NCBI RefSeq assembly: GCF_000282615.1
Contig: NZ_AKIY01000215.1
Location: 1 to 50,260 of the forward strand
Direction: 5' to 3'
Length of the DNA stretch: 50,260 nucleotides
Source of the DNA: Bradyrhizobium sp. YR681
GTDB taxonomy: Bacteria > Pseudomonadota > Alphaproteobacteria > Rhizobiales > Xanthobacteraceae
Positions 1 through 10,265 of the stretch are shown here, piece by piece (position 1 is the stretch's first letter; every line of letters starts with the position of its first letter). Both the position numbers and the translations under genes were made by a program. The notes beneath the pieces were generated by a model. That model searched no databases. It saw only the letters and a list, made by a program, of their open reading frames with translations, and was not told the origin of the DNA.

Positions 1-3000
1 AACGTCAACGCGCTCAGCACCAAGGGGGTGCTGTCCTACGCGGTCCCCGCCGGCATCGGCGGCAGCGTCGGCATCGGCGCGACCGTCGGCGTCATCATCA
101 TCGGTACCAACACCGCCGATGCCGACACCCAGGGCCAGCAGACCGGCCAACTCAATCAGAACGGCAACGGCACCATCGCGTCCGTGAACAACGGCACCAA
201 CAACGCGCAGGGCAGCAACGCGGTCGCGAGCGGCACGGCCGGCAATCCGAACAGTGCCAACGTGACGTCGACCTACGACGTCAGCAACGTGCTGAGCGGC
301 GGCAACGACGTCGTGGTCGCGCAGATCGCGGGCGGCAACGTCACGGGCTCGCAGGTCAATGTCTCGGCGACCAGCGCGAATGCGGCCAAGATGTATCTGC
401 TCGGCGCGGGCTTTGCCAAGAATGTCGGCATCGGTGCCGGCATCGGCTACACCAGCGTCAACAGTACCGTGGTGGCCAATCTGAGCGACTACGGACGCAA
501 CGGCTCCGGCGTGCTGGTGGCCGCAGATACGCCTTTGGCCGTCACGGCACCGATCGTCACCGTTGCGGCGGTCGTCAAGGACGCGGCCACCGGACCTTAT
601 GCCGGCAAGACCATCGACACCGAGGCGATCGCCGGCGGTGCGGCGCTTTATTTCGGTGCGCAGGCGGCGGTGGCGGTCGGCAATGTCAGCAACTCCGTGG
701 TGGCGATGCTCGGCGGCCAGATCACCGGCGCGAGCGGCACCGGCAATGGTGTCGCCGTCATGGCGCAGGATTCGACGACCCAGGTGGTCTTCACCGGCGG
801 TGTCACCGGCGGTGCCGTGGCTGTCGGTGCGTCGGTCGCAACGGCAAGCCGAACGAGCTCGGTCGCAGCACGGGTTCTGAACGGCTCCGCCGTCAACGTC
901 GCGACCCTGGCAGTGGGCGCAAGCGGCGCCGGCACGCTGACGACGACGTCCACCGCCCTCGGCGGCGGTATCGTCGCGGGCGTCGGCGCGGATGCGGAGG
1001 CCCACGAAAACTCGTCCGTGCTGGCGGAGATCGGCAGCAGTGCCTCGATCACGACGTCAGCGACCGGCGCCGGCACGCTGGTGTCGGCGTCGATCACGCC
1101 CGATCTGTCGAGCGAGGCGATTGGCGTCTCGGTCGGCGGCGCCGCCGTCGGCGTCGCCATCGCCAAGTCCACGGTCGGCGCCACGGTGACGGCGGACGTC
1201 GGCGACAATGTCAGCTTCTCGGGAGGTGCGCTGGCGGTGACCGCCATGGCGCTGGTTCCGACCAGCGGCACGACGACCTGGGCCAAGGCGCTCGCCGGCG
1301 GCGGCGGCTCGCTGATCGGCGCGCAGGGCAGCCTGGCCATAGCGTCCGAGAACGCGACGGTGAACGCCTATGGCGGCACGGGAATTGTGCTGCCGAACGC
1401 CAACGTCACCATCGCGGCCGAAAACGACAGCGCCCAATATGCCGAGGCGACCGGCCTTTCGACCGGATTTCTGGCACTCGGCGCCACTGTCGCGCAGACC
1501 TCGTCGAGTGCCCACACCTATGCCTATCTGGGTGCGCCGGCAGACATGGATGCGCTGAACCACGGCGCCTACACCGGCATCCTCCGGATCACGGCGACCG
1601 GCACCGACACCAATGTCTCCAACGCAATGGTCGGCGCGGGCGGCACCTATGCCGGTGCGGCAGCGGTGGCCACGACCAGCTCGACCGCCGTGACCAACGC
1701 ACGGTTCGACGGCGGTACGGCGGACGACACGCTCTATTTCGGCGGCCTCCGCATCAATGCCATCCACACCACGAATTACGCCGCGAGCGGCGACGCCTAC
1801 CAGGCGTCGACGGCCGGCGTGTCCGCCGGCAAGGCGCAGAACGACGTCGACTCGACCACGACTGCCGAGATCGGAACGCATCTGATCATCAACTCGGCGG
1901 GCGGCAACATGGTCGTCATCGCCAACGACATCGTCAACCAGGGCGGCGGCGGCGCGCGCTCCGGCTCCGGCGGCTCGTTCTCGGGCGCTGCCGCGCTCAG
2001 CACCTCGACCGTCACGCAGACCGTCAACACCAATATCGGCGCCGGCACGGTGCTGAGCCTCAACGACGATCCGCTCACGTCGGTGGCCTTCATCAATATC
2101 GAGGCCTACAACACGCTGAACACCAACGACACGGCGAGCCTGGCCACGGCCAGCTTCTTCGCCGGCGGCGGCGCCGAATCCAACATGACCGCGAATGCCA
2201 CGCTCGCGGTCAACATCAATGCCCGCGAGCTGTTCAGCGCCGGCAAGATCTATATCGGCACGGCGGCGAAGATGGCGGCGGCGAACAACGCCAATGCCAG
2301 CCTCTATGGCGCGATCGCGGGCGTCGGCGCCAGCACCAACACCTGGGTGCACGCCAACCAGTCGGTCAATGTCGGCGACAACGCGAAGATCGTGGCTTGG
2401 CGCGACATCAACATCTATGCGGGCCTTGCCGGTGACGGCTCAGTCTTCAGCAGTGTGCAGGCGACGGCGACGACGGTCGTCTACAACAATACCGCCATCC
2501 CGATCTCTACGCTCTACCGTGGCACGGCCAATGCCGACGACACGACCAGCCTGACGCTGGCCCCGACCTCGAGCATCCTCGGCGCGCGCGACATCTATCT
2601 GGGCGCAACGCAGGGGCAGGTCACCGCGGCCGGCAACGGCAGCAACTACAATCCGTATCTGGATATCTTCAGCGCCAAGAACAGCGACAACCACAGCCAC
2701 ACCAGCGGAACCGGCGACGTCGCGCTCAACGGTCTGGTGGTCGCGGGCATCAACAACGATTTGACCATCACGATCGAGCTCGGCGCGAGCACGCCGACGC
2801 TGAGCACGACCAGTCCCTACTCGTCGCTGACGAACGGCTCGTCGTCGGTCCTTGAATATGTTTCCGACGTCGATCACTTCAATCCGACAATGAGCTGGAA
2901 CCACCAGACAGTCCAGTACACCATCGTCGGCAACTTCAATCCCTACCAACTGGTGGTCAACCAACTGGCGACGCTCACCGGTCTGACCGCGGCGCAGGTC

Positions 3001-6000
3001 CGCTCGCAACTCGCGGCGGCGACGCCGACGTCGCCCGCCACGATGTCGCCTTCCGGTACCGATCCGACCGGCGACATCCAGCGCCAGATCGACACCTTGA
3101 TCAAGCAGGCGCCCTTCACTTCCGACGCGCCCGGCAACGCCTTCGCGTTCGGCGACATGCTGGTGTCGGCCGGCAACGTTTCGATCCTGGCGCAGAAGTT
3201 GACCGGAAACAGCGGCACGAACCCGGCGGCCCCCGCGGTCATCGCGCGCAGTTCGCCACTGATCAAGATCGAGAACAAGGGCCTCGACTTCATGAGCCTG
3301 GCCAACCTCACGGTCACCGATGTGACCGGAGGCAACATCACCTACCGCCAGATCGACCATGTCGACCCGGATTCGCAGTCCAATGTGACCTTCACCGCGA
3401 TGCCGAGCGCGACGCCGGTCATCGACATCTCGGCCACCTACAACCGCCTCGATCCCGACAGCGGCCAGGGCATCGACCAGAACGGCAACGTACTGATCCG
3501 CACGCCAGACATCTATTTCAACGGCGCCGTCAACAACGGCAACGGCCTGCTCAAAGTCGTCAACAATCTCGGCAGCGTCGTCGCATCGCAGTCACTCAGC
3601 GCCGCAACCGTCCAGATCGTGGTGCCCAAAGGCACGTTTACCTTCCTCGGCGGTATCGGGAGCTTCTACGACAGCAGCAGCGCGGTCACCTCGCAATGGG
3701 AGACCACCGAAAACAGGCCGGAGGACGCGCTGACGGCGGTGATGACGGCGGCGACCTATCTCGGCGCCTACGGCGCCTACGAGACCGCGCCGCATATCGG
3801 TTCGGGAGGCGATCACCCGTATTTCTATTATTGCTGCGCCAGCGGCAGTAGCGGCATCTATGCGCCGGTCGGCAACGCCGACGCCAGCACGATCTTCACG
3901 GCGCGCATGCTGATGACGTTTTACGACGGCGTCTCGCTCTATTCGTCGATCTTCCTGCCGACGGGCTCGGGTGCGCCCGGCAATGGCAATCCCAACGCGG
4001 GCAGCGTGCCGAGCGTCGCCACGCTCCAGCAGATCGAGGGGCCGACCACTCAGGTCATCTCGACTGCGCCATGGGAGAAAACGACCTATGACGGGCGAAA
4101 TGTCTACGCGGATAGCGGTCCGTACAAGACGCCGTTTAATTGTTCGGGATGCTCGGCCTTCTTCCAGGTCATCAACATCCAGCCGGATGCAATCACGGCG
4201 AAGACCGCGAATACGCCGGCGACCGCGACGGCGACCCGGACCATCACCGGCCAGGCGGTCATCATCTCGGCGTCGGTGATCAATATTAACGGCACTATCC
4301 AGGCCGGCTCGAGCAGCAATTACTCGGTCAACATCGGCGCGGATGCGTTGCAGCAGGTCACGAATCTCAAGAACAACAGCGCCGCTTTTGCGCAGGCCCA
4401 GGCCAACGCGCAGAACGGCAGCTATGTCGAAATCTCAGGGGTCAATCTGACCACGTCAGGCGCCGGCGATACGAAGATCGGCGTGAGATACAACGCTCTC
4501 ACCGACCAGTTCATCCTGAACGGCGTGGTGCAGGGTGCGGGCGGTTACGTCTACCTGAATGGCAAGATCATCTCGACCTCGACCGACAGCACCCAGACCC
4601 AGGGCAACATCGAGATCAAGGGCGGTGCCGGCACGATCACGGTCAACAACACGACCGGGCTTGCGCTTGTCACCAACACCATCAACACCGGTGCCAGCGC
4701 CCAGAGCGTGGTCGAGATCGTCGACCAGCTCAAAGGCAAGACGACGTGGTGGGTCTACGATCCCAAGGCCGCGAGCAACCAGCAGGTGTCGCGCTACGAG
4801 GTCAACAGCGTCACTGCGGCCGCGATCGACCCGTCGATGCTCACCGCCAGGACCGGCACGGCAGGAATCCAGTACGCGACAAAGGAGAACATGCTCTATC
4901 AGTGGGTCGACACCGCGACGCTGGATCGTCCGACCACCAGCACGCAGTTCGACTACGGCTGGGCCTTCACGCCCAATCAGGCCACCGGAGAGAACTGGAC
5001 CCGCACCACCAGTCTGGTTTCGGGCACGCAGAGCACCAATTACCAGAAGGTCACCACCGCCACGGGCAGCTATCACTGGGCGGGGGGTGTGAATCCGGAC
5101 GGGTCCCCCGTTGGACTCAACACTCACGTGGAAAAGTGTTGTGGCGCGGACGCCCAGTTCAACTGGTACCAGGCGATCTATGATCACCTGACGCTCACGC
5201 TGACCAACACGGTCAAGGCGTCGAATCCGATCAATATCAAGTTCACCGGCGGCGGAAGCAGTGACGTCGTGGTCAATTCGACTTCCGGCATCGTCATCAA
5301 CGGGTCGATCAACAACCTTCAGGGCACGACGACGCTTAGCGCCACCGGCGCCAACTCGTCGATCACGGTCGGCGCCAATGCCAACAATCCGGTGATCTCG
5401 GGAACGAGCGTGACGCTTCGGGGTGACGGCGGCATCGGCACGCTCGGCACCACCAAGGCTCCCGTCCAGGTGCAGATCTATGGCGGCAGCCTGACCGCCA
5501 GCTCGATCGACCGCGACATCGCGATCTCCGCGATCGGCGCGCTGTCGATCAACCAGGTGAAGGTGAATTCGGCGGGCGCCACGCCGCAGGGCAACGTCTT
5601 CCTGTCGGCGACCGGCGACATCAACTCGGCGTCGGCCTACAACGTCGCCACGCCCGTCGTGATCGGCAAGAACATCGAGATCAACTCCACCTCGGGCGCG
5701 ATCGGTGCGACGAGCGCCGTCGTCAACGGCGCGTCGACCCTGACCAACATCAATCCGCTGGTGATCCAGGCGACGGGGACGGTTCAGGCGAGCGGCGCCG
5801 TCGATGGCGGCGTTCTCGACAGCGCTTCGGCGACCGGCACCTACATCGTCCAGTCCAAGGGCGATCTGCGCCTCGGCACGATCCAGTCGACCGGCGGCCC
5901 GGTGTTCCTGGAGGCTGCCGGCGCCGACGGCAACCAGGCCAGCATCCTGAACGGCCGGGCGGCGGTTGGCCTGACCCAGGCGCAGAGCGATCATCTTCAG

Positions 6001-9000
6001 AGCGTTTGGGCGAGCCTCGACCTGCTCAGCGGCAACGCCGCCACCAATGCGGTCAACAGCTACCAGTCGATGGTGACGTCAGCCTACAACGACTACTTCC
6101 AGCTCAAGAACATCGCGTTCCAGGACGGCAGCACCTACAATCCGACCTCGGTGGGGTTGACGGTGCTGCGAGCGCAGGTGGCGGCCAAGCTCGGCATCGA
6201 TCCTGCCAACGTCTCGACGACGGACATGAAGGTCGAGGCCACCACGCGGTTCCTGCGGGACCAGTTCCTGCTCGGCAAGATCAGCACCGCCGAGCTCAAG
6301 AGCTCATTGACCACGCTGCTCGGAAGCGCGCCTGCGGATCCGCTGGCGACGGTGTTCGGCAGCTCGCTCTCGACGACCCTGTTCACCAAGCTGTTTGACG
6401 GCGTGACGACGGATCAGCAGTTCCTGCCGACCAACGCCGCGCTCCAGGCCGCCCTGCAACCGGGCCACTTCAGCGCGAATTACAGCTACACGCTCGCATC
6501 GACCGAGCGGGTCTACAACATCATCACCGCGGGCTCGCAGTGGACGCAGAGCCAGCTCGCCTACACGGTGTCGTCGTCGGCCGTCGGCGCGGCGCCGCCG
6601 CCGATCGACGAGAACGTCGTGGCCAATGTCAGCGCCAACCAGATCATGCTCTACGCGCCGCGCGGCTCGGTCGGCAATTCGGCCGCGCCTCAGACCTTCA
6701 CCTTCACCAGCGTCGATTCCTCGTCGCTGACGCCGGAGCAGAGGGGCTTGCTCGCCACCGCCGGTCCCGGCCAGCTCACCGTCGGCGCGGTCACGGATCC
6801 GACGACCCATGTCACGACCTACACGGTCAGCCTGTCGCAGCAGAACCTCGTCGTCGTCGACAACCCGATCGCGATTTCGGCCAAGGCGCTGACGAATGTC
6901 TATCTCGGCAGCAAGAACAGCCTCGCACTCGGTGGCATCACCGCCAATTACGGCCCGATCGCGGCCGCGCAGGCCAATGGCATCCAGGTGACCGGCCGCG
7001 GCGACGTCAAGCTCGACGCCGTCAATAGCATCTCCAACAATGCGGGCGGGGCGGTGATCTCGGGTGATATCGGCAACCTGACCCTGATCGCCGAGCACGG
7101 CAATGTCGGCGCTCCCGCGGGAACCGCCGGAAGCAATCCCGCGAACAATGCAAACGCGCTGCAGATCGCCTTCGCAGATCCGTCCAACGACCAGCTCGAC
7201 CAGGTTTCGTCGGCGCAGGGCATCTACCTGAAGCAGACCACCGGCGATCTCATCCTCGGCAACATCGCCGCCGGCAATGCGATCCAGCTCGCCGCGGCCG
7301 GCAGCATCTACGCCGAAGCCGGCTTCACCGACCGGTCGGCGATCCACATCCTGGGCGCCGACCTCGATCTGCGCGCCGGCGGCAGCATCGGCTTCAACGG
7401 CTCGACCTTCCAGCCGCTGCAGGTGAATATCTCCGGCGCGGTGACCGGTTCGGCGGTCGGCGACCTCAGCATCCTCGCGGTCACCGGCGATCTCATGGTT
7501 GGTACGAGCGGCCCCTATGGAACGCTGACGGCTGGCGGCGCGCTGACGCTGAATGCTGCGCGCGGCGGGCTCACCGTCAATGCCGACATCACCAGCGGCG
7601 GCCTGATGCAGCTGCTCGCCAACCGCGGCATGAGTTTCGCGGCCGGCACCAGCGCTGCGCCGGTGGTTGCGACCAGCGGCTCAAACGGCGTGACGCTGGT
7701 GGCAGCGACGCTGTCGATGGGTGCCTATTCCGCGATCAACGCGCCCGGACTGATCTCGGTGACCACGACCGGCGATGCGACGATCGGCCAGCTGAATTCG
7801 TCGCTCTCCTACGCCGCCGCCTCGAATACCCCGTCGATCGTCGTCACCGCCGGCGGCGTCGCCTCACTCGGCGCGATCATCGACAATGGCGACGGCCAGA
7901 CCAAGTTCCTCGTGTCCGGTGCCGGCGCCGAAGTGTCGCTGAGTGCATCGAACGGCATCGGCAGCGCGGCGAGCCGGTTCACCACCAACGCCACGCGGCT
8001 GTCGGCCAGCGCGAGCGCCGGCAGCATCTATCTGAAGGCGCTGACCGATGCCGAGGCGAGCCTGTTGTCGGCGGTGAAGGGCAGCGTGGATATCCTCGGC
8101 ACCGGCGGCCTGACGCTCGACCAGGTGCTGGCAGGCACGGCGGCCGGCGCCAGCGGTAGCTTCAGTGCCGTCGCAAACAACGGCAGCATCGTCATCGGCA
8201 CCGCCGACAGCAGCGGTTCGCAGACGGTCCGTGCCAGCCAGAACGTGACGTTCAAGTCGCTCACGACGACCGGAAATGCCGGCGACGCCGGCAACATCAA
8301 CGTCACCGCCGACAACGGTTTCATTCTGGCGCAGACGGTGATTTCGGGCGGCGTGACCACGCTGGGCTCGGTCTCGGCGCATGGTTCGGCGACGCTGCTG
8401 GCTGCCACCACCATCACCGGCAACACGCTTGCCGCCACGACCGGCTCGGCGATGCTGACCGCGACCGGCCCGATCGACTGGAACACGCTCAACACCGGGA
8501 CGACGCTTGGCGCGACGGCAAGCCAGGGCAGCATCACGTTCCAGACCGCGCAGAGCGGCGGCACGCAGACCATCCGCGCCCACGACAATGTGACGTTCAA
8601 CGCGCTGACGACCACGGGCATCGCAGGCGATGCCGGCAGCATCAACGTCACCGCCGACAACGGCTTCATCCTGGCGCAGACCGCGACGTCTGGCGGGGTG
8701 ACGAGCCAGGGGTCGGTCTCGGCCAACGGCTCGGCGTCGCTGCTTGCCGCAACCACGATCACCGGCAACACGCTCGCCGCCACGACCGGCGCGGGCCTGC
8801 TGACCGCGAGCGGTCCGGTCAACTGGAACGTCCTCAATGTCGGGACGACGCTGGGCGTGACGTCGAGCCAGGGCAGCATCGCCTTCCAGACCGCGCAGAG
8901 CGGCGGCACGCAGACCATCCACGCCCATGACAACGTGACGTTCAACGCGCTGACGACCACCGGCATCACCGGCGATGCCGGCAGCATCAACGTCAACGCC

Positions 9001-10254
9001 GACAACGGTTTCATCCTGGCGCAGACGTTGATATCAGGCGGCGTGCCGACGCTCGGCTCGGTCTCGGCGCACGGTTCGGCAAGGCTGATCGCAGCGGGCG
9101 CCAACACCGGTCATAACCTCATGGCCACCACCGGCAACGCGGTCCTGAGCGGCACGGTCGTTCGTTGGGATAATCTCACCGCGGGCGGCACGCTCGACGT
9201 CACCGCGACGGCAGGCGGTATCACTGTCGGCACCGCCATCAGCGGCGGCACCCAGACCCTGCATGCCGTGAACGACATCGTCTTCAGCCAGCTCACCACG
9301 ACGGGTATCCCGGGCGACGCCGGCGACCTCAACGTCAAGTCCGACACGGGTTCGCTCCGCGGCGGATCGATCACCGCCAACGGCGAGACGCGTTTCGATG
9401 TGGCCGGGTCGGTCTCGTTCGACCGGGTCAGCGGCGACATCGTCAAGATGACGTCCTCGGGCGACCTGACGATCAACTGGGTCAGCGTCGTGAGGGAGCT
9501 CGACCTCGCGGCCGACACGATCAACGTCAAGGGCGAGCAGATCCGCTCGAATCCGTCGATCCCGCTGATCCTGAACATCACCGGCTATAACGGCGGCGTC
9601 GCGAAGTCCGCCAACGTCTCGATCGACCCGGACAGCATCATCATCAACCAGCTCAGGGTGGTGGACGCGAACATCTTCACCGACGCACACGCGGTCACGG
9701 TCCTGAACGGCTACGTCCCGGGCCAGCTGATGCTCACCACGGCGACCCAGCAGGTGCTGCTCAACAACCGCACGCCGGCACCGTCCAACTGGCCGACGCT
9801 CCAGCTCTACCAGCCGGGCGGGGTGTTCACGATGGCCCAGATCGGCAACGCCAATGTCACCAATGCCTATGTGGTGCTCTACACCGGCGACGTCTCGGCG
9901 AGCGTGACCAATTACGGGCCGGGCCACACCTGCTGCTACGGCTTCACCGGCGCCAGCATGGTACGCAACATCCCGGTGGACGGTGAGGGCAAGGAGACCA
10001 TCGAGACCTGGCTCGCGAAGAAGGATGCAGGGACGTTCTACCTGCTCGGTCTCTCCGGCAAGGCGCGGCTCGACGCGCTGCTGACGCCGCGTCCGGTCGA
10101 GACCATCGGCGCCGGTCCCGCTGTCAACATCGAGGGACTGAGCGACCTGCGCAAGCTGCGCCGCCAGGGGCAGCGGACCGGTCGTCCGGGTTGGAAGGAC
10201 GCCTCTGTTGAGACGGCGAAGCCGGCCGTGGGCCGTCTCGCACAGGCATGGTAA
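1..10254 (+). CDS. Giant two-partner-secretion exoprotein (TpsA / filamentous adhesin), 5' truncated by window
   Basis: The frame is open from base 1, so the signal peptide and N-terminal TPS domain lie upstream; 3417 residues are visible. The sequence is very rich in Gly, Ala, Ser, Thr, Asn and Val, with short alternating strands such as 'GDINSASAYNV' and 'SGGTQTIRAHDNVTF', as in right-handed beta-helix exoproteins (filamentous haemagglutinin and large filamentous adhesins). Residues about 2739-3118 hold a 115-residue tandem repeat. Cysteines are almost absent except for four close pairs (CC at 1278, CxxC at 1381-1384, CC at 1713, CC at 3311). The last stretch, 'RQGQRTGRPGWKDASVE', is basic and unlike the helix. 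The next gene encodes a TpsB pore, which supports secretion to the cell surface. Adhesion or biofilm formation is the usual family role; the target is unknown. Family call is firm, specific function is not. Confidence 0.88.
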   Translation, partial: NVNALSTKGVLSYAVPAGIGGSVGIGATVGVIIIGTNTADADTQGQQTGQLNQNGNGTIASVNNGTNNAQGSNAVASGTAGNPNSANVTSTYDVSNVLSGGNDVVVAQIAGGNVTGSQVNVSATSANAAKMYLLGAGFAKNVGIGAGIGYTSVNSTVVANLSDYGRNGSGVLVAADTPLAVTAPIVTVAAVVKDAATGPYAGKTIDTEAIAGGAALYFGAQAAVAVGNVSNSVVAMLGGQITGASGTGNGVAVMAQDSTTQVVFTGGVTGGAVAVGASVATASRTSSVAARVLNGSAVNVATLAVGASGAGTLTTTSTALGGGIVAGVGADAEAHENSSVLAEIGSSASITTSATGAGTLVSASITPDLSSEAIGVSVGGAAVGVAIAKSTVGATVTADVGDNVSFSGGALAVTAMALVPTSGTTTWAKALAGGGGSLIGAQGSLAIASENATVNAYGGTGIVLPNANVTIAAENDSAQYAEATGLSTGFLALGATVAQTSSSAHTYAYLGAPADMDALNHGAYTGILRITATGTDTNVSNAMVGAGGTYAGAAAVATTSSTAVTNARFDGGTADDTLYFGGLRINAIHTTNYAASGDAYQASTAGVSAGKAQNDVDSTTTAEIGTHLIINSAGGNMVVIANDIVNQGGGGARSGSGGSFSGAAALSTSTVTQTVNTNIGAGTVLSLNDDPLTSVAFINIEAYNTLNTNDTASLATASFFAGGGAESNMTANATLAVNINARELFSAGKIYIGTAAKMAAANNANASLYGAIAGVGASTNTWVHANQSVNVGDNAKIVAWRDINIYAGLAGDGSVFSSVQATATTVVYNNTAIPISTLYRGTANADDTTSLTLAPTSSILGARDIYLGATQGQVTAAGNGSNYNPYLDIFSAKNSDNHSHTSGTGDVALNGLVVAGINNDLTITIELGASTPTLSTTSPYSSLTNGSSSVLEYVSDVDHFNPTMSWNHQTVQYTIVGNFNPYQLVVNQLATLTGLTAAQVRSQLAAATPTSPATMSPSGTDPTGDIQRQIDTLIKQAPFTSDAPGNAFAFGDMLVSAGNVSILAQKLTGNSGTNPAAPAVIARSSPLIKIENKGLDFMSLANLTVTDVTGGNITYRQIDHVDPDSQSNVTFTAMPSATPVIDISATYNRLDPDSGQGIDQNGNVLIRTPDIYFNGAVNNGNGLLKVVNNLGSVVASQSLSAATVQIVVPKGTFTFLGGIGSFYDSSSAVTSQWETTENRPEDALTAVMTAATYLGAYGAYETAPHIGSGGDHPYFYYCCASGSSGIYAPVGNADASTIFTARMLMTFYDGVSLYSSIFLPTGSGAPGNGNPNAGSVPSVATLQQIEGPTTQVISTAPWEKTTYDGRNVYADSGPYKTPFNCSGCSAFFQVINIQPDAITAKTANTPATATATRTITGQAVIISASVININGTIQAGSSSNYSVNIGADALQQVTNLKNNSAAFAQAQANAQNGSYVEISGVNLTTSGAGDTKIGVRYNALTDQFILNGVVQGAGGYVYLNGKIISTSTDSTQTQGNIEIKGGAGTITVNNTTGLALVTNTINTGASAQSVVEIVDQLKGKTTWWVYDPKAASNQQVSRYEVNSVTAAAIDPSMLTARTGTAGIQYATKENMLYQWVDTATLDRPTTSTQFDYGWAFTPNQATGENWTRTTSLVSGTQSTNYQKVTTATGSYHWAGGVNPDGSPVGLNTHVEKCCGADAQFNWYQAIYDHLTLTLTNTVKASNPINIKFTGGGSSDVVVNSTSGIVINGSINNLQGTTTLSATGANSSITVGANANNPVISGTSVTLRGDGGIGTLGTTKAPVQVQIYGGSLTASSIDRDIAISAIGALSINQVKVNSAGATPQGNVFLSATGDINSASAYNVATPVVIGKNIEINSTSGAIGATSAVVNGASTLTNINPLVIQATGTVQASGAVDGGVLDSASATGTYIVQSKGDLRLGTIQSTGGPVFLEAAGADGNQASILNGRAAVGLTQAQSDHLQSVWASLDLLSGNAATNAVNSYQSMVTSAYNDYFQLKNIAFQDGSTYNPTSVGLTVLRAQVAAKLGIDPANVSTTDMKVEATTRFLRDQFLLGKISTAELKSSLTTLLGSAPADPLATVFGSSLSTTLFTKLFDGVTTDQQFLPTNAALQAALQPGHFSANYSYTLASTERVYNIITAGSQWTQSQLAYTVSSSAVGAAPPPIDENVVANVSANQIMLYAPRGSVGNSAAPQTFTFTSVDSSSLTPEQRGLLATAGPGQLTVGAVTDPTTHVTTYTVSLSQQNLVVVDNPIAISAKALTNVYLGSKNSLALGGITANYGPIAAAQANGIQVTGRGDVKLDAVNSISNNAGGAVISGDIGNLTLIAEHGNVGAPAGTAGSNPANNANALQIAFADPSNDQLDQVSSAQGIYLKQTTGDLILGNIAAGNAIQLAAAGSIYAEAGFTDRSAIHILGADLDLRAGGSIGFNGSTFQPLQVNISGAVTGSAVGDLSILAVTGDLMVGTSGPYGTLTAGGALTLNAARGGLTVNADITSGGLMQLLANRGMSFAAGTSAAPVVATSGSNGVTLVAATLSMGAYSAINAPGLISVTTTGDATIGQLNSSLSYAAASNTPSIVVTAGGVASLGAIIDNGDGQTKFLVSGAGAEVSLSASNGIGSAASRFTTNATRLSASASAGSIYLKALTDAEASLLSAVKGSVDILGTGGLTLDQVLAGTAAGASGSFSAVANNGSIVIGTADSSGSQTVRASQNVTFKSLTTTGNAGDAGNINVTADNGFILAQTVISGGVTTLGSVSAHGSATLLAATTITGNTLAATTGSAMLTATGPIDWNTLNTGTTLGATASQGSITFQTAQSGGTQTIRAHDNVTFNALTTTGIAGDAGSINVTADNGFILAQTATSGGVTSQGSVSANGSASLLAATTITGNTLAATTGAGLLTASGPVNWNVLNVGTTLGVTSSQGSIAFQTAQSGGTQTIHAHDNVTFNALTTTGITGDAGSINVNADNGFILAQTLISGGVPTLGSVSAHGSARLIAAGANTGHNLMATTGNAVLSGTVVRWDNLTAGGTLDVTATAGGITVGTAISGGTQTLHAVNDIVFSQLTTTGIPGDAGDLNVKSDTGSLRGGSITANGETRFDVAGSVSFDRVSGDIVKMTSSGDLTINWVSVVRELDLAADTINVKGEQIRSNPSIPLILNITGYNGGVAKSANVSIDPDSIIINQLRVVDANIFTDAHAVTVLNGYVPGQLMLTTATQQVLLNNRTPAPSNWPTLQLYQPGGVFTMAQIGNANVTNAYVVLYTGDVSASVTNYGPGHTCCYGFTGASMVRNIPVDGEGKETIETWLAKKDAGTFYLLGLSGKARLDALLTPRPVETIGAGPAVNIEGLSDLRKLRRQGQRTGRPGWKDASVETAKPAVGRLAQAW
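8215..9354 (+). repeat. Tandem 345-nt repeats inside the exoprotein gene
   Basis: Units begin with Gly-Ser/Thr-Gln-Thr at 8215, 8560, 8905 and 9247, giving periods of 345, 345 and 342 nt (115, 115 and 114 residues). Each contains a 'NVTFxxLTTTG' block, then 'GDAGxINV', then 'DNGFILAQT'. The fourth copy is partial and more diverged. The first three are close at both protein and DNA level, which suggests recent duplication inside the passenger stem. Confidence 0.85.
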
Positions 10255-10265
10255 CGGGAGCCGGG

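Noticed and set aside
1057..2352. Long minus-strand open frames under the exoprotein gene
   Set aside because: They are high-GC mirror frames, dominated by Arg/Gly/Ala/Val with no recognisable domains.
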